Source: Tenacibaculum aquimarinum (GTDB taxonomy: Bacteria > Bacteroidota > Bacteroidia > Flavobacteriales > Flavobacteriaceae). Taken from it: a stretch of DNA of 64,000 nucleotides. The notes under the pieces are model-generated. The model did no database searches and had not been told where the DNA came from. It was given only the letters and a program-made list of their open reading frames with translations. Below are positions 36,097 to 44,410 of the stretch, piece after piece. Both the position numbers and the translations under genes were made by a program. The DNA is taken from the NCBI RefSeq assembly GCF_022478115.1, contig NZ_JAKGSC010000001.1:744001-808000 (forward strand), given 5' to 3'. Every line of letters begins with the position of its first letter. Position 1 is the first letter of the stretch.

Positions 36097-36295
36097 TAAA
36101 TTTGTTCGCTTTACAGGAATTGCTTTTCAAATGGGATTAACAATTTATTTAGGTAATTTGTTAGGTGAATATTTAGATCAAAAATACCCCAATGAAAATG
36201 ATGCTTACACCAAAGGAGTTACATTACTCGCTGTGTTTGTCTCAATGTTTTCTGTAATTATGCAGGTTTCTAAAATTTCTAAAACTAATGATTAA
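36071..36295 (+). CDS. AtpZ/AtpI-like ATP-synthase accessory membrane protein
   Basis: 74 residues with two hydrophobic segments (about 13-31 and 46-66) separated by a short loop (EYLDQKYPNEND). The first segment, GIAFQMGLTIYLGNLLGEYLD, fits the AtpZ/AtpI group found upstream of atp operons, which assist c-ring assembly or Mg transport in other bacteria. It overlaps bactofilin by 26 bases and the next gene by eight. Small size makes the family call moderate. Confidence 0.75.
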   Translation: MTKKRQPLNKFVRFTGIAFQMGLTIYLGNLLGEYLDQKYPNENDAYTKGVTLLAVFVSMFSVIMQVSKISKTND

Positions 36296-36668
36296 AAAGA
36301 CACTTCCTTTTTTAGCGGCTATTATAATTGTATTTTTAATAAGTTATTTAGGTCATAGTAAGTCACTCGATTTATTTAATTCTCATTTATCATATTCACT
36401 TTTAAAAGTTTATTTATTTCACCTAATTGCATCTGCAATAGTGTTTACTTTAGTGGTTTTAGTGTTTTTTAAAATACCAAATCAAGCAGGTTATGCTTAC
36501 TTAGCATCAGTATTTTTAAAACTAGGTTTCTTTGTTTTAATTTTTAAAGCGTCAGTTTTTACGGAAGTAGACTTAACAAAAGTAGAAAGGGTTTCTTTAG
36601 TGATTCCGTTATTTATCTTTTTAATTAGTGAAGCAATAGGAGTGTCAAAACTATTGAATAGCAAATAG
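36288..36668 (+). CDS. Four-helix membrane protein upstream of atpB (DUF6168-like)
   Basis: 126 residues with four hydrophobic segments (about 6-22, 38-60, 69-88 and 103-120). It occupies the place where AtpI-like or DUF6168 proteins stand in flavobacterial atp loci. No catalytic motif is visible. It overlaps the previous gene by eight bases and is followed by a 137-base gap holding the atpB promoter. A role in ATP-synthase assembly is inferred from position only. Confidence 0.65.
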   Translation: MIKKTLPFLAAIIIVFLISYLGHSKSLDLFNSHLSYSLLKVYLFHLIASAIVFTLVVLVFFKIPNQAGYAYLASVFLKLGFFVLIFKASVFTEVDLTKVERVSLVIPLFIFLISEAIGVSKLLNSK

Positions 36669-36755
36669 TTCGCTGTTTTTCTTAGTAATTGTAGGGTGTA
36701 AAAAAAAACTCTTAAAACTAACTTAAAAAACCTACCGTATTTTTAATTTATTATG

Positions 36756-36763
36756 TACCTTTG
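36756..36763 (+). promoter_or_regulatory. -7 element of the atp operon
   Basis: TACCTTTG matches TAnnTTTG exactly and is followed by gca, as in many flavobacterial promoters. The atpB ATG is 43 bases downstream. Confidence 0.65.
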
Positions 36764-36805
36764 CACCGAATTTTAGGAAGCATAATTCTATATTTAATTT
36801 AAGGT

Positions 36806-37939
36806 ATGGCGATAGCAACAAAATCTATCAAGTTTTTAGTATTATTTACAATAGTGTTTACATCTTTTACAGCTTTTGCTGGAGGGGATTCTCCTTCTTC
36901 TGATAAAGATGGTGAAATTAATACTCCAAAAGGTATTAAAGAGTATATAAAGCACCACCTTAAAGACTCTCACGACTTTTCGTTATTTTCATATTCAAAT
37001 GATGCGGGTGAAAGAAAACATATTGGTTTTCCACTTCCAGTAATTGTTTGGACAAGCAATGGTTTAAAGACGTTTATGTCTTCTGAATTTCATCATAATG
37101 ATGATGGTCATGTATTAGTTGAAAAAGGTGATACAAAATTAACTAAAATTCACGGTAAAATTTACGAATTAGACGCAGGCGCTTCTATCGTTTCTTTTGA
37201 TGCGGAACACCACGCAACAAACGCACATAAAGTATTGGATTTCTCAATTACTAAAAGTGTTTTTGGAATTTTATTAGCGGGCTTATTAATGATTTTAGGT
37301 TTTGGTTCTTTAGCTAAAGGATACAAAAAAGGAGCAATTCCTACAGGAGTTGGTCGTATACTAGAACCATTAGTACTTTATGTTCGTGATGATATTGCAA
37401 AACCAAATATTGGAGAAAAGAAATATAGAAAGTTTATGCCTTATTTATTAACGGTATTTTTCTTTATCTGGATATTAAACTTATTAGGTTTAACTCCGTT
37501 AGGTTTTAACGTAACAGGTCAAATTGCAGTAACAGTTTGTTTAGCTGTAATTACAACTATAATATACATAACTAACGGTAGTAAAGATTTCTGGGCACAT
37601 ACATTATGGATGCCAGGTGTACCAATGTTATTAAGACCAATTTTAGCAGTATTAGAATTAGCAGGTTTCTTGTTAATTAAACCGTTTTCATTATTAGTGC
37701 GTTTATTTGCAAACATTACAGCAGGTCACTCTGTAGTAATGGGTATTGCAGCATTAATGATTTTGTTAAAAGCGCAGTTTGGAACAGTTGGTGCAACAGG
37801 AATATCATTTGTATTAACGTTATTTTTAACAGTAATAGAATTATTAGTAGCTTTCTTACAAGCTTATATCTTCACAATGCTTTCAGCATTATTTATTGGT
37901 ATGGCAGTAGAAGAGCACGATCATGCACATGATCACTAA
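36806..37939 (+). CDS. atpB: ATP synthase F0 subunit a
   Basis: Proton-channel subunit, 377 residues. A signal-like N terminus (about 1-25, ending TAFAGG) and a long periplasmic extension (26-145), common in Bacteroidetes, precede the five to six membrane helices. The essential arginine is R299 in FSLLVRLFANITAGHS. The C terminus is His-rich (EEHDHAHDH). The extension makes it longer than the E. coli subunit (271 residues). It is the first gene of the atpBEFHAG operon. Confidence 0.95.
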   Translation: MAIATKSIKFLVLFTIVFTSFTAFAGGDSPSSDKDGEINTPKGIKEYIKHHLKDSHDFSLFSYSNDAGERKHIGFPLPVIVWTSNGLKTFMSSEFHHNDDGHVLVEKGDTKLTKIHGKIYELDAGASIVSFDAEHHATNAHKVLDFSITKSVFGILLAGLLMILGFGSLAKGYKKGAIPTGVGRILEPLVLYVRDDIAKPNIGEKKYRKFMPYLLTVFFFIWILNLLGLTPLGFNVTGQIAVTVCLAVITTIIYITNGSKDFWAHTLWMPGVPMLLRPILAVLELAGFLLIKPFSLLVRLFANITAGHSVVMGIAALMILLKAQFGTVGATGISFVLTLFLTVIELLVAFLQAYIFTMLSALFIGMAVEEHDHAHDH

Positions 37940-37981
37940 GAAATAAAAGAGTAAGTAAAAAGAGTTTGTTTAATTTAATAA

Positions 37982-38182
<201 letters not shown>

Positions 38183-38202
38183 TTTTTCAATACACAGAAA
38201 CA

Positions 38203-38242
38203 AAAACACACTCTGTAGCGGTTGGTTACAGAGGTGTTTTTT
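38203..38242 (+). terminator. Terminator-like hairpin inside the atp operon, between atpE and atpF
   Basis: Arms cac-a-ctctgta and tacagaggtg (ten pairs with one bulged A), loop gcggttggt, and a run of T after the stem. It could partly terminate transcription or protect the 3' end of an atpBE message, raising subunit c output. Confidence 0.65.
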
Positions 38243-38273
38243 AAAAAATTAAACAGCATAAAAATTTAGTAGT

Positions 38274-38771
38274 ATGGATATTTTTAATGATTTTTCAATA
38301 GGATTATTTGCAATGCAACTTGTAATCTTACTTGTATTATTATTTTTATTAGCAAAATTTGCTTGGAAACCAATTATGAATTCTCTTGAAGAAAGAGAAT
38401 CAGGTATCGAAGATGCATTAGAAGCTGCAGCAAATGCACGTAAAGAAATGCAAAACTTACAAGCAGATAACGAAAAATTAATCAAAGAAGCACGTGCAGA
38501 AAGAGACGCAATGATGAAAGATGCTCGTGAGATTAAAGAAAAAATGATTGCAGATGCAAAAGAAGATGCAAAAGAAGTAACTTCTAAATTAATTGCAAGT
38601 GCACAAGCATCTATAGAACAGGAAAAACAAGCTGCTTTAGCTGAGATAAAGAAGAATGTAGCTGATTTATCTATAGGTATAGCAGAAACAGTAATCAAAA
38701 AAGAATTAGCTTCTAAAGACGAACAAATTAAGTTAGTAGAAGGTATGTTAAAAGAGGTTACTTTAAACTAA
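38274..38771 (+). CDS. atpF: ATP synthase F0 subunit b
   Basis: 165 residues. One N-terminal membrane helix (about 9-27, FAMQLVILLVLLFLLAKFAWKP with the typical aromatic-Lys-Pro end) is followed by a long charged coiled coil that forms the peripheral stalk. The length is standard. It is followed after nine bases by atpH. Confidence 0.95.
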   Translation: MDIFNDFSIGLFAMQLVILLVLLFLLAKFAWKPIMNSLEERESGIEDALEAAANARKEMQNLQADNEKLIKEARAERDAMMKDAREIKEKMIADAKEDAKEVTSKLIASAQASIEQEKQAALAEIKKNVADLSIGIAETVIKKELASKDEQIKLVEGMLKEVTLN

Positions 38772-38780
38772 GAAGCGGTA

Positions 38781-39338
38781 ATGAAACAATCTAGACCAGC
38801 ATTAAGATACGCAAAAGCTATATTAAATATTGCTAAAGATCATTCTAGCGAAGCAGAAGTAAATGATAACATGAAAGTTATTGCTGCAACTATAGATGAA
38901 AGCAAAGATTTAGCAACAATGCTTGCAAGTCCAGTTATTAAAGCTTCAGATAAAAAGAAAGTATTAGACGCATTATTTTCAGAAAACTCTAATAGTGTTA
39001 TAGCAGGTTTGTTTAATTTATTAGAAGAAAACAAACGTTTGTCAATGTTACAGTCAATTGCAAAGCAGTATACTGTAATTTTTGAGCACTTTAGAAGCAC
39101 GCAAGTAGCTAAAGTTACAACAGCAGTTGCTTTAACTCCAGAGATGGAGGCTAAAGTACATGCTAAAATAGAAGAACTTACAGGTAATAAGTCTAGTTTA
39201 GAAAATACTATAGATCCAAATATTTTAGGTGGATTTATACTAAGAGTAGGAGATGTGCAGTATGATGCAAGTATCTCTAATCATTTAAACGAATTAAGAA
39301 AGGAATTTGACAACAGTCATTATATTCCAAAAATTTAA
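38781..39338 (+). CDS. atpH: ATP synthase F1 subunit delta
   Basis: 185 residues, OSCP/delta family. The N-terminal helical domain begins RPALRYAKAILNIA, and the C-terminal signature is IDPNILGGFILRVGDVQYDASI. It links the b stalk to the alpha-beta head. It is 9 bases from atpF and 21 from atpA. Confidence 0.95.
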   Translation: MKQSRPALRYAKAILNIAKDHSSEAEVNDNMKVIAATIDESKDLATMLASPVIKASDKKKVLDALFSENSNSVIAGLFNLLEENKRLSMLQSIAKQYTVIFEHFRSTQVAKVTTAVALTPEMEAKVHAKIEELTGNKSSLENTIDPNILGGFILRVGDVQYDASISNHLNELRKEFDNSHYIPKI

Positions 39339-39359
39339 TTATACATCAAATTATAACAG

Positions 39360-40934
39360 ATGGCGGCAATTAAACCAGCTGAAGTATCAGCAATTTTAAA
39401 ACAACAATTAACAAACTTCGAAGCAAAAGCTACGTTAAATGAAGTTGGAACTGTATTACAAGTAGGTGATGGTATCGCACGTGTATATGGTTTATCTAAT
39501 GTTCAATATGGTGAATTAGTAGATTTCGGAAACGGACTTGAAGGTATCGTATTAAACTTAGAAGAAGACAACGTTGGAGTTGTATTATTAGGTGCTTCTA
39601 CAGGAGTTAGTGAAGGATCAACAGTAAAGCGTACAGAACGTATTGCCTCTTTAAGAGCAGGTGAAGGAATTGTAGGTAGAGTTGTAGATACTTTAGGAAG
39701 TCCAATTGATGGAAAAGGTCCTATTGAAGGAACAACTTACGAAATGCCATTAGAGCGTAGAGCTCCAGGTGTAATTTATCGTGAGCCTGTTACAGAACCA
39801 TTACAAACTGGTATTAAATCTATTGATGCAATGATTCCTGTTGGTCGTGGTCAACGTGAGTTGATTATTGGAGACCGTCAAACTGGTAAATCTACAGTTG
39901 CTATTGATACCATTTTAAATCAAAAAGAATTTTACGATGCTGGTGCGCCAGTATACTGTATATATGTAGCTATTGGTCAAAAAGCTTCTACAGTTGCAGC
40001 AATTGCAAACATGTTAGAAGAAAGAGGAGCCTTAGCATACACAACAATTGTAGCAGCAAATGCATCTGACCCAGCAGCAATGCAAGTTTATGCACCATTT
40101 GCAGGAGCAGCAATTGGAGAGTACTTTAGAGATTCAGGAAGACCAGCTTTAATTATTTATGATGATTTATCTAAACAAGCTGTTGCCTACCGTGAAATTT
40201 CTTTATTATTAAGAAGACCACCGGGACGTGAGGCATATCCTGGAGATGTATTTTACTTACACTCAAGATTATTAGAACGTTCTGCAAAAGTTATTAATGA
40301 TGACAAGATTGCAAGTGAAATGAACGATTTACCAGATTCTTTAAAAGGAATTGTAAAAGGTGGAGGTTCTTTAACTGCATTACCAATTATTGAAACACAA
40401 GCAGGAGACGTTTCAGCATATATCCCAACAAACGTGATTTCTATTACAGATGGGCAAATCTTCTTAGATGGAGATTTATTTAACTCTGGTGTACGTCCAG
40501 CAATTAACGTAGGTATTTCTGTATCTCGTGTTGGTGGTAACGCTCAGATTAAATCAATGAAAAAAGTATCTGGTACTTTAAAATTAGATCAAGCTCAGTT
40601 CCGTGAATTAGAAGCGTTTGCTAAGTTTGGTTCTGATTTAGATGCAGCAACTATGAACGTAATTTCTAAAGGACAGCGTAACGTTGAAATTTTGAAACAA
40701 GCACAAAACGATCCTTTTTCAGTAGAAGATCAAGTTGCAATTATCTATGCAGGTTCTAAAAACTTGTTAAAAGATGTACCAGTAAACAAAGTAAAAGAGT
40801 TTGAAAAAGATTTTATTTCTTACTTAAATGCTAAACATAGAGATGCTTTAGATACTTTAAAATCAGGTAAATTAACTGATGAAGTTACTGATACATTAAC
40901 AGCAGTAGCAAAAGAAATTTCAAGTAAATATTAA
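39360..40934 (+). CDS. atpA: ATP synthase F1 subunit alpha
   Basis: 524 residues. Beta-barrel, nucleotide-binding and C-terminal helical domains are in the usual order. Walker A is GDRQTGKS (171-178), and [20 protein letters not shown] covers Walker B. The phosphate-binding [14 protein letters not shown] region is intact. atpD (beta) is not adjacent; in Bacteroidetes it is typically encoded elsewhere with atpC. The 73-base gap to atpG holds a strong inverted repeat. Confidence 0.97.
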   Translation: MAAIKPAEVSAILKQQLTNFEAKATLNEVGTVLQVGDGIARVYGLSNVQYGELVDFGNGLEGIVLNLEEDNVGVVLLGASTGVSEGSTVKRTERIASLRAGEGIVGRVVDTLGSPIDGKGPIEGTTYEMPLERRAPGVIYREPVTEPLQTGIKSIDAMIPVGRGQRELIIGDRQTGKSTVAIDTILNQKEFYDAGAPVYCIYVAIGQKASTVAAIANMLEERGALAYTTIVAANASDPAAMQVYAPFAGAAIGEYFRDSGRPALIIYDDLSKQAVAYREISLLLRRPPGREAYPGDVFYLHSRLLERSAKVINDDKIASEMNDLPDSLKGIVKGGGSLTALPIIETQAGDVSAYIPTNVISITDGQIFLDGDLFNSGVRPAINVGISVSRVGGNAQIKSMKKVSGTLKLDQAQFRELEAFAKFGSDLDAATMNVISKGQRNVEILKQAQNDPFSVEDQVAIIYAGSKNLLKDVPVNKVKEFEKDFISYLNAKHRDALDTLKSGKLTDEVTDTLTAVAKEISSKY

Positions 40935-40936
40935 AT

Positions 40937-41003
40937 TAGACTTTAGTCGTTAGTCTATAGTTTTCTAGACTATAGACTAACAACTACTAATCACTAAAGA
41001 CTA
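40937..41003 (+). repeat. Inverted repeat in the atpA-atpG spacer
   Basis: Core arms gttagtctatag/ctatagactaac (40949-40960 and 40970-40981) are perfectly complementary. Outer arms tagactttagt and actaaagacta (40937-40947 and 40993-41003) match at 10 of 11. It is built from short words such as agactaac and actaaagac and ends five bases before the atpG ATG. Confidence 0.7.
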
Positions 41004-41007
41004 AACA

Positions 41008-41871
41008 ATGGCAAACTTAAAAGAAATACGTAACAGAATTACTTCTATTGGTTCAACAATGCAAATTACAAGTGCTATGAAAATGGTGTCTGCTGCAAAG
41101 TTGAAAAAAGCCCAAGACGCTATTACGGCAATGCGCCCTTATTCTTCTAAGCTTACCGAATTGTTACAGAACTTAAGCGCAACATTAGACTCTGATGCTA
41201 GTGGGGCTTACTCTGAACAAAGAGAAGTAAATAAAGTGTTATTAGTTGCAATTACCTCTAATAGAGGTTTATGTGGTGGTTTTAATTCTTCTATTGTTAA
41301 GAAAACAGTTAATACGATTAACGAAAAGTATGCAAATACAGCTGTAGATATTTTTACCATTGGTAAAAAAGGAAATGACATTTTATCAAAAGAACACAAT
41401 GTAATCGAAAATAGAAACGATATTTTTGATAACTTAACTTTTGATAATGTTGCTGAAATAGCAGAAAAGTTAATGGCTTTATATGTAGATGGAACCTATG
41501 ATAAAATAGAAATCATTTACAATCAATTTAAAAATGCCGCTACTCAAATTACACAGGTAGAGCAGTTTTTACCTATAAAACCTATTGAAGGAGGAGAAGC
41601 AATTACAAATTCAGATTATATTTTTGAGCCGTCTAAAGAAGAAATAGTATTAGCATTAATACCAAAATCTTTAAAGACTCAATTATACAAAGGAATTAGA
41701 GATAGTTTCGCTTCAGAACACGGTGCTCGTATGACTGCAATGCACAAAGCAACAGACAACGCAACAGATTTACGTGATGAGTTATTATTAACATATAATA
41801 AAGCACGTCAAGCAGCAATTACCAATGAAATTCTTGAAATTGTTGGTGGAGCAGAAGCTTTGAATAACTAA
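41008..41871 (+). CDS. atpG: ATP synthase F1 subunit gamma
   Basis: 287 residues, the central rotor shaft. Conserved N-terminal NLKEIRNRITSI and TSAMKMVSAAKLKKAQ, the SNRGLCGGFN motif, and the C-terminal helix TYNKARQAAITNEILEIVGGAEAL are all present. It is the last gene of the operon, followed by a strong terminator. Confidence 0.96.
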   Translation: MANLKEIRNRITSIGSTMQITSAMKMVSAAKLKKAQDAITAMRPYSSKLTELLQNLSATLDSDASGAYSEQREVNKVLLVAITSNRGLCGGFNSSIVKKTVNTINEKYANTAVDIFTIGKKGNDILSKEHNVIENRNDIFDNLTFDNVAEIAEKLMALYVDGTYDKIEIIYNQFKNAATQITQVEQFLPIKPIEGGEAITNSDYIFEPSKEEIVLALIPKSLKTQLYKGIRDSFASEHGARMTAMHKATDNATDLRDELLLTYNKARQAAITNEILEIVGGAEALNN

Positions 41872-41892
41872 AAAAAATATTTTTATATATAG

Positions 41893-41921
41893 AAAAGCGA
41901 ACCATCTGGTTCGCTTTTTTT
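41893..41921 (+). terminator. Terminator of the atp operon
   Basis: Stem aaaagcgaacc/ggttcgctttt with a short loop and T-run. The run merges into TATTTTTG, a possible -7 element for the small gene that starts at 41932. Confidence 0.9.
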
Positions 41922-41931
41922 ATTTTTGAAT

Positions 41932-42093
41932 ATGTCAATTAACAAAAAACTAAACGAAGATTATTTTAGAACAAAGAAAGTTCATAAAGAAAATAATGAT
42001 AGGGGGAAAACATATAAAAGAATGGTAAAGAGAGATCTTATAGCTTTTATTGTTTTAATTTTAGTCTTGATTGTTATAAATTTATTCAAGTAA
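41932..42093 (+). CDS. Small single-span membrane protein (53 residues)
   Basis: ATG-to-TAA ORF of 53 codons. A basic N-terminal half (MSINKKLNEDYFRTKK through RGKTYKRMVKRD) is followed by one hydrophobic helix (about 37-51, IAFIVLILVLIVIN) and LFK. This looks like a real small membrane protein with the positive-inside pattern. It starts just after the atp terminator, where TATTTTTG (41921-41928) could serve as promoter. Its last 12 bases overlap the 3' end of the converging dxs gene. Function unknown. Confidence 0.6.
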   Translation: MSINKKLNEDYFRTKKVHKENNDRGKTYKRMVKRDLIAFIVLILVLIVINLFK

Positions 42094-43854
42094 ACCTTCT
42101 ATTTCTTCTTGAATAGAATCCACATCCAAACCACAAATTTCTTGTAATTCTTCAACAGTTCCATGTTCAATAAAAATATCAGGAACACCTAATAACTTTA
42201 TTGTGTTTGAATAGTTGTTTTCTGAAGCAAACTCTAAAACTCCAGAACCAAATCCACCTTTTATGGTTCCGTCTTCAACAGTAAGTATAGTTTTGTGTTT
42301 TTTGAAAATAGTATGCAATAATTTCTCATCTAAAGGTTTAATAAAACGCATGTCATAATGTGACACTTCAATTGTGTTATTTAGCTTTAAAATAGCTTTA
42401 GAAACGTTATCAGACATAGTTCCAATAGATAAAACAGCAAGAGAATTCCCTTCTTTTAAACAAACACCTGTTCCGATCTCAATTTTTTGAAAAGGTTGTT
42501 GCCAATTCGCAATATTTCCCTTTCCACGTGGATATCGAATTGCAATTGGTTTTTTTAAACCTAATTGAGCAGTGTACATTATATTACGTAGTTCAACTTC
42601 ATTTCTTGGTGCAAAAACTATTAAATTTGGAATACAACGTAAATAGGTAATATCAAAAACACCATGATGCGTTGCGCCATCTTGCCCAACCAAACCAGCT
42701 CTGTCTAAACAAAATATAACAGGCAAATTTTGCAAGGCAACATCATGTATAATTTGATCGTAAGCACGTTGTAAAAAAGTAGAATACACATTACAAAATG
42801 GAACTAAACCTTGGGTTACCATTCCTGCAGAAAGTGTAACAGCGTGTTGCTCTGCTATACCAACATCAAAAGTTCTATTAGGAAACTCTTGCAACATTAA
42901 TTTTAATGAGCTTCCTGTTAACATTGCTGGTGTAATGCCAACAATTTTATCATTCTCTTTAGCTAATTCAACAATCGTTTTTCCAAATATATCTTGATAC
43001 TTTGTAAATTCACTTGCTGTTTTTGGTAATACATCACCAGAAATTTTATCGAACTTTCCTGGAGCGTGATAGGTGACTTGGTCTTTTTCCGCTTGCGGTA
43101 AACCTTTCCCTTTTGTAGTAATTATATGTAAAAACTTAGGTCCTTTTACCGATTTTAGGCGTGTTAATTCAGCAATTAATTCATCAAAATTATGACCATC
43201 AATTGGGCCAGAATAATCAAAATTTAAAGCTTTTATAATATTATTTTGAACTGCTAACCTTTTATTGGTTTTAACCTTTGTTAAATATTCTTTTAACGCA
43301 CCAACCGAAGGGTCAATTCCAATGGCATTATCATTTAAAATAATTAACAAGTTTGCATCACTAACGCCAGCATGATTTAAGGCTTCAAAAGCCATTCCGC
43401 TTGCAATAGAAGCATCTCCAATAACTGCAATATGTTGTTTTTCCGTTTCACCTTTTAAGGCGGAAGCAATTGCCATTCCTAAAGTTGCAGAAATTGAAGT
43501 TGAAGAATGTCCAACGCCAAAAGCATCGTATTCACTTTCATTTCTGTTAGGAAAACCAGCAATACCGTTTAATTGTCTGTTTGTATGAAAAACTTCTTTT
43601 CTTCCTGTTAAAATTTTATGTCCGTATGCTTGGTGCCCAACATCCCAAACTAATAAATCTTTAGGTGTGTTAAACAAATAATGCAATGCAATAGTCAATT
43701 CTACAACACCTAAACTAGCTCCTAAATGACCTTCTTTTGTGGCAACAATGTCAATAATAAATTCGCGTAATTCTTTTGCCAATTGTGGCAATTGTTCAGG
43801 TTGTAATTGGCGTACATCTGAAGGAAAAGAAATAGTATTTAATAAGTTCTTCAT
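42082..43854 (-). CDS. dxs: 1-deoxy-D-xylulose-5-phosphate synthase
   Basis: First enzyme of the MEP isoprenoid pathway, condensing pyruvate and glyceraldehyde-3-phosphate with thiamine diphosphate. About 590 residues from the ATG at 43854 (MKNLLNTISFPSDVRQL); the frame is open for eight more codons upstream, but that part overlaps the promoter element. The ThDP motif reads GDASIASGMAFEALNHAG through ILNDN, with the transketolase Glu in VGIAEQHAV and PRGKG towards the C terminus. GDAS in place of GDGA is not unusual in this phylum. The divergent neighbour is tadA. Confidence 0.95.
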   Translation of the reverse strand: MKNLLNTISFPSDVRQLQPEQLPQLAKELREFIIDIVATKEGHLGASLGVVELTIALHYLFNTPKDLLVWDVGHQAYGHKILTGRKEVFHTNRQLNGIAGFPNRNESEYDAFGVGHSSTSISATLGMAIASALKGETEKQHIAVIGDASIASGMAFEALNHAGVSDANLLIILNDNAIGIDPSVGALKEYLTKVKTNKRLAVQNNIIKALNFDYSGPIDGHNFDELIAELTRLKSVKGPKFLHIITTKGKGLPQAEKDQVTYHAPGKFDKISGDVLPKTASEFTKYQDIFGKTIVELAKENDKIVGITPAMLTGSSLKLMLQEFPNRTFDVGIAEQHAVTLSAGMVTQGLVPFCNVYSTFLQRAYDQIIHDVALQNLPVIFCLDRAGLVGQDGATHHGVFDITYLRCIPNLIVFAPRNEVELRNIMYTAQLGLKKPIAIRYPRGKGNIANWQQPFQKIEIGTGVCLKEGNSLAVLSIGTMSDNVSKAILKLNNTIEVSHYDMRFIKPLDEKLLHTIFKKHKTILTVEDGTIKGGFGSGVLEFASENNYSNTIKLLGVPDIFIEHGTVEELQEICGLDVDSIQEEIEGLLE

Positions 43855-43861
43855 TCGAAAA

Positions 43862-43869
43862 CAAAAATA
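43862..43869 (-). promoter_or_regulatory. -7 element of dxs
   Basis: TATTTTTG on the minus strand, ending seven bases before the chosen dxs ATG, which implies a leaderless or nearly leaderless message and supports the shorter start. Confidence 0.55.
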
Positions 43870-43884
43870 CAACATCAAATTTTG

Positions 43885-43892
43885 TAATATTG
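43885..43892 (+). promoter_or_regulatory. Likely -7 element of tadA
   Basis: TAATATTG matches TAnnTTTG at seven of eight positions and ends 18 bases before the tadA ATG at 43911. Confidence 0.4.
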
Positions 43893-43910
43893 ATTTTTAT
43901 ATTCAAAAAT

Positions 43911-44360
43911 ATGATACAACCTTTTGACGATACTTATTTTATGAAAAAAGCTTATCAAGAAGCAGAAATTGCTTTTGATAAAGGTGAAGTTCCCGTTGGC
44001 GCAATTGTGGTTTTTAAAGATCAAATTATAGCAAGAGCTCATAATCTTACAGAAACTCTAACTGATGTTACAGCACATGCAGAAATGCAAGCTTTTACTG
44101 CTGCCGCAGATTTTTTAGGCGGAAAATATTTAAAAGATTGCACGTTGTATGTAACGTTAGAGCCTTGCCAAATGTGTGCAGGCGCAAGTTATTGGACTCA
44201 AATTGGTAAAATAGTTTATGGAGCTTCTGAACTAGAACGTGGTTTTAAGAATCTAGGAACAACTCTTCATCCGAAGACAAAAGTTGTTTCTGGTATTTTA
44301 GAGACTGAATGCTCTCAATTATTAAAACGCTTTTTTATAGAAAAACGAAATTTAAATTAA
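43911..44360 (+). CDS. tadA: tRNA-specific adenosine-34 deaminase
   Basis: Zinc deaminase converting A34 to inosine in tRNA-Arg(ACG). 149 residues from the ATG at 43911 (MIQPFDDTYFMKKAYQEAE); an in-frame TTG lies seven codons earlier but is less likely. Catalytic HAE is at 56-58 (His56, Glu58) and the zinc cysteines are C86 and C89 in EPCQMCAGA. The C-terminal helix ends LLKRFFIEKRN, as in the family. It is divergent from dxs and followed by a bidirectional terminator. Confidence 0.92.
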   Translation: MIQPFDDTYFMKKAYQEAEIAFDKGEVPVGAIVVFKDQIIARAHNLTETLTDVTAHAEMQAFTAAADFLGGKYLKDCTLYVTLEPCQMCAGASYWTQIGKIVYGASELERGFKNLGTTLHPKTKVVSGILETECSQLLKRFFIEKRNLN

Positions 44361-44363
44361 TAC

Positions 44364-44391
44364 AAAAAGCCAACTATTTAGTTGGCTTTTT
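44364..44391. terminator. Bidirectional terminator between tadA and the DUF5689 gene
   Basis: Near-perfect palindrome aaaaagccaacta/tagttggcttttt, A-run and T-run on the two sides. Confidence 0.9.
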
Positions 44392-44410
44392 AGTTTCCAA
44401 AAGAAGAATT

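Noticed and set aside
42850..43450. GDAS instead of GDGA in the thiamine motif of DXS as a possible inactive enzyme
   Set aside because: The rest of the motif and the catalytic residues are intact, and as far as I recall this variant is common in flavobacterial DXS.
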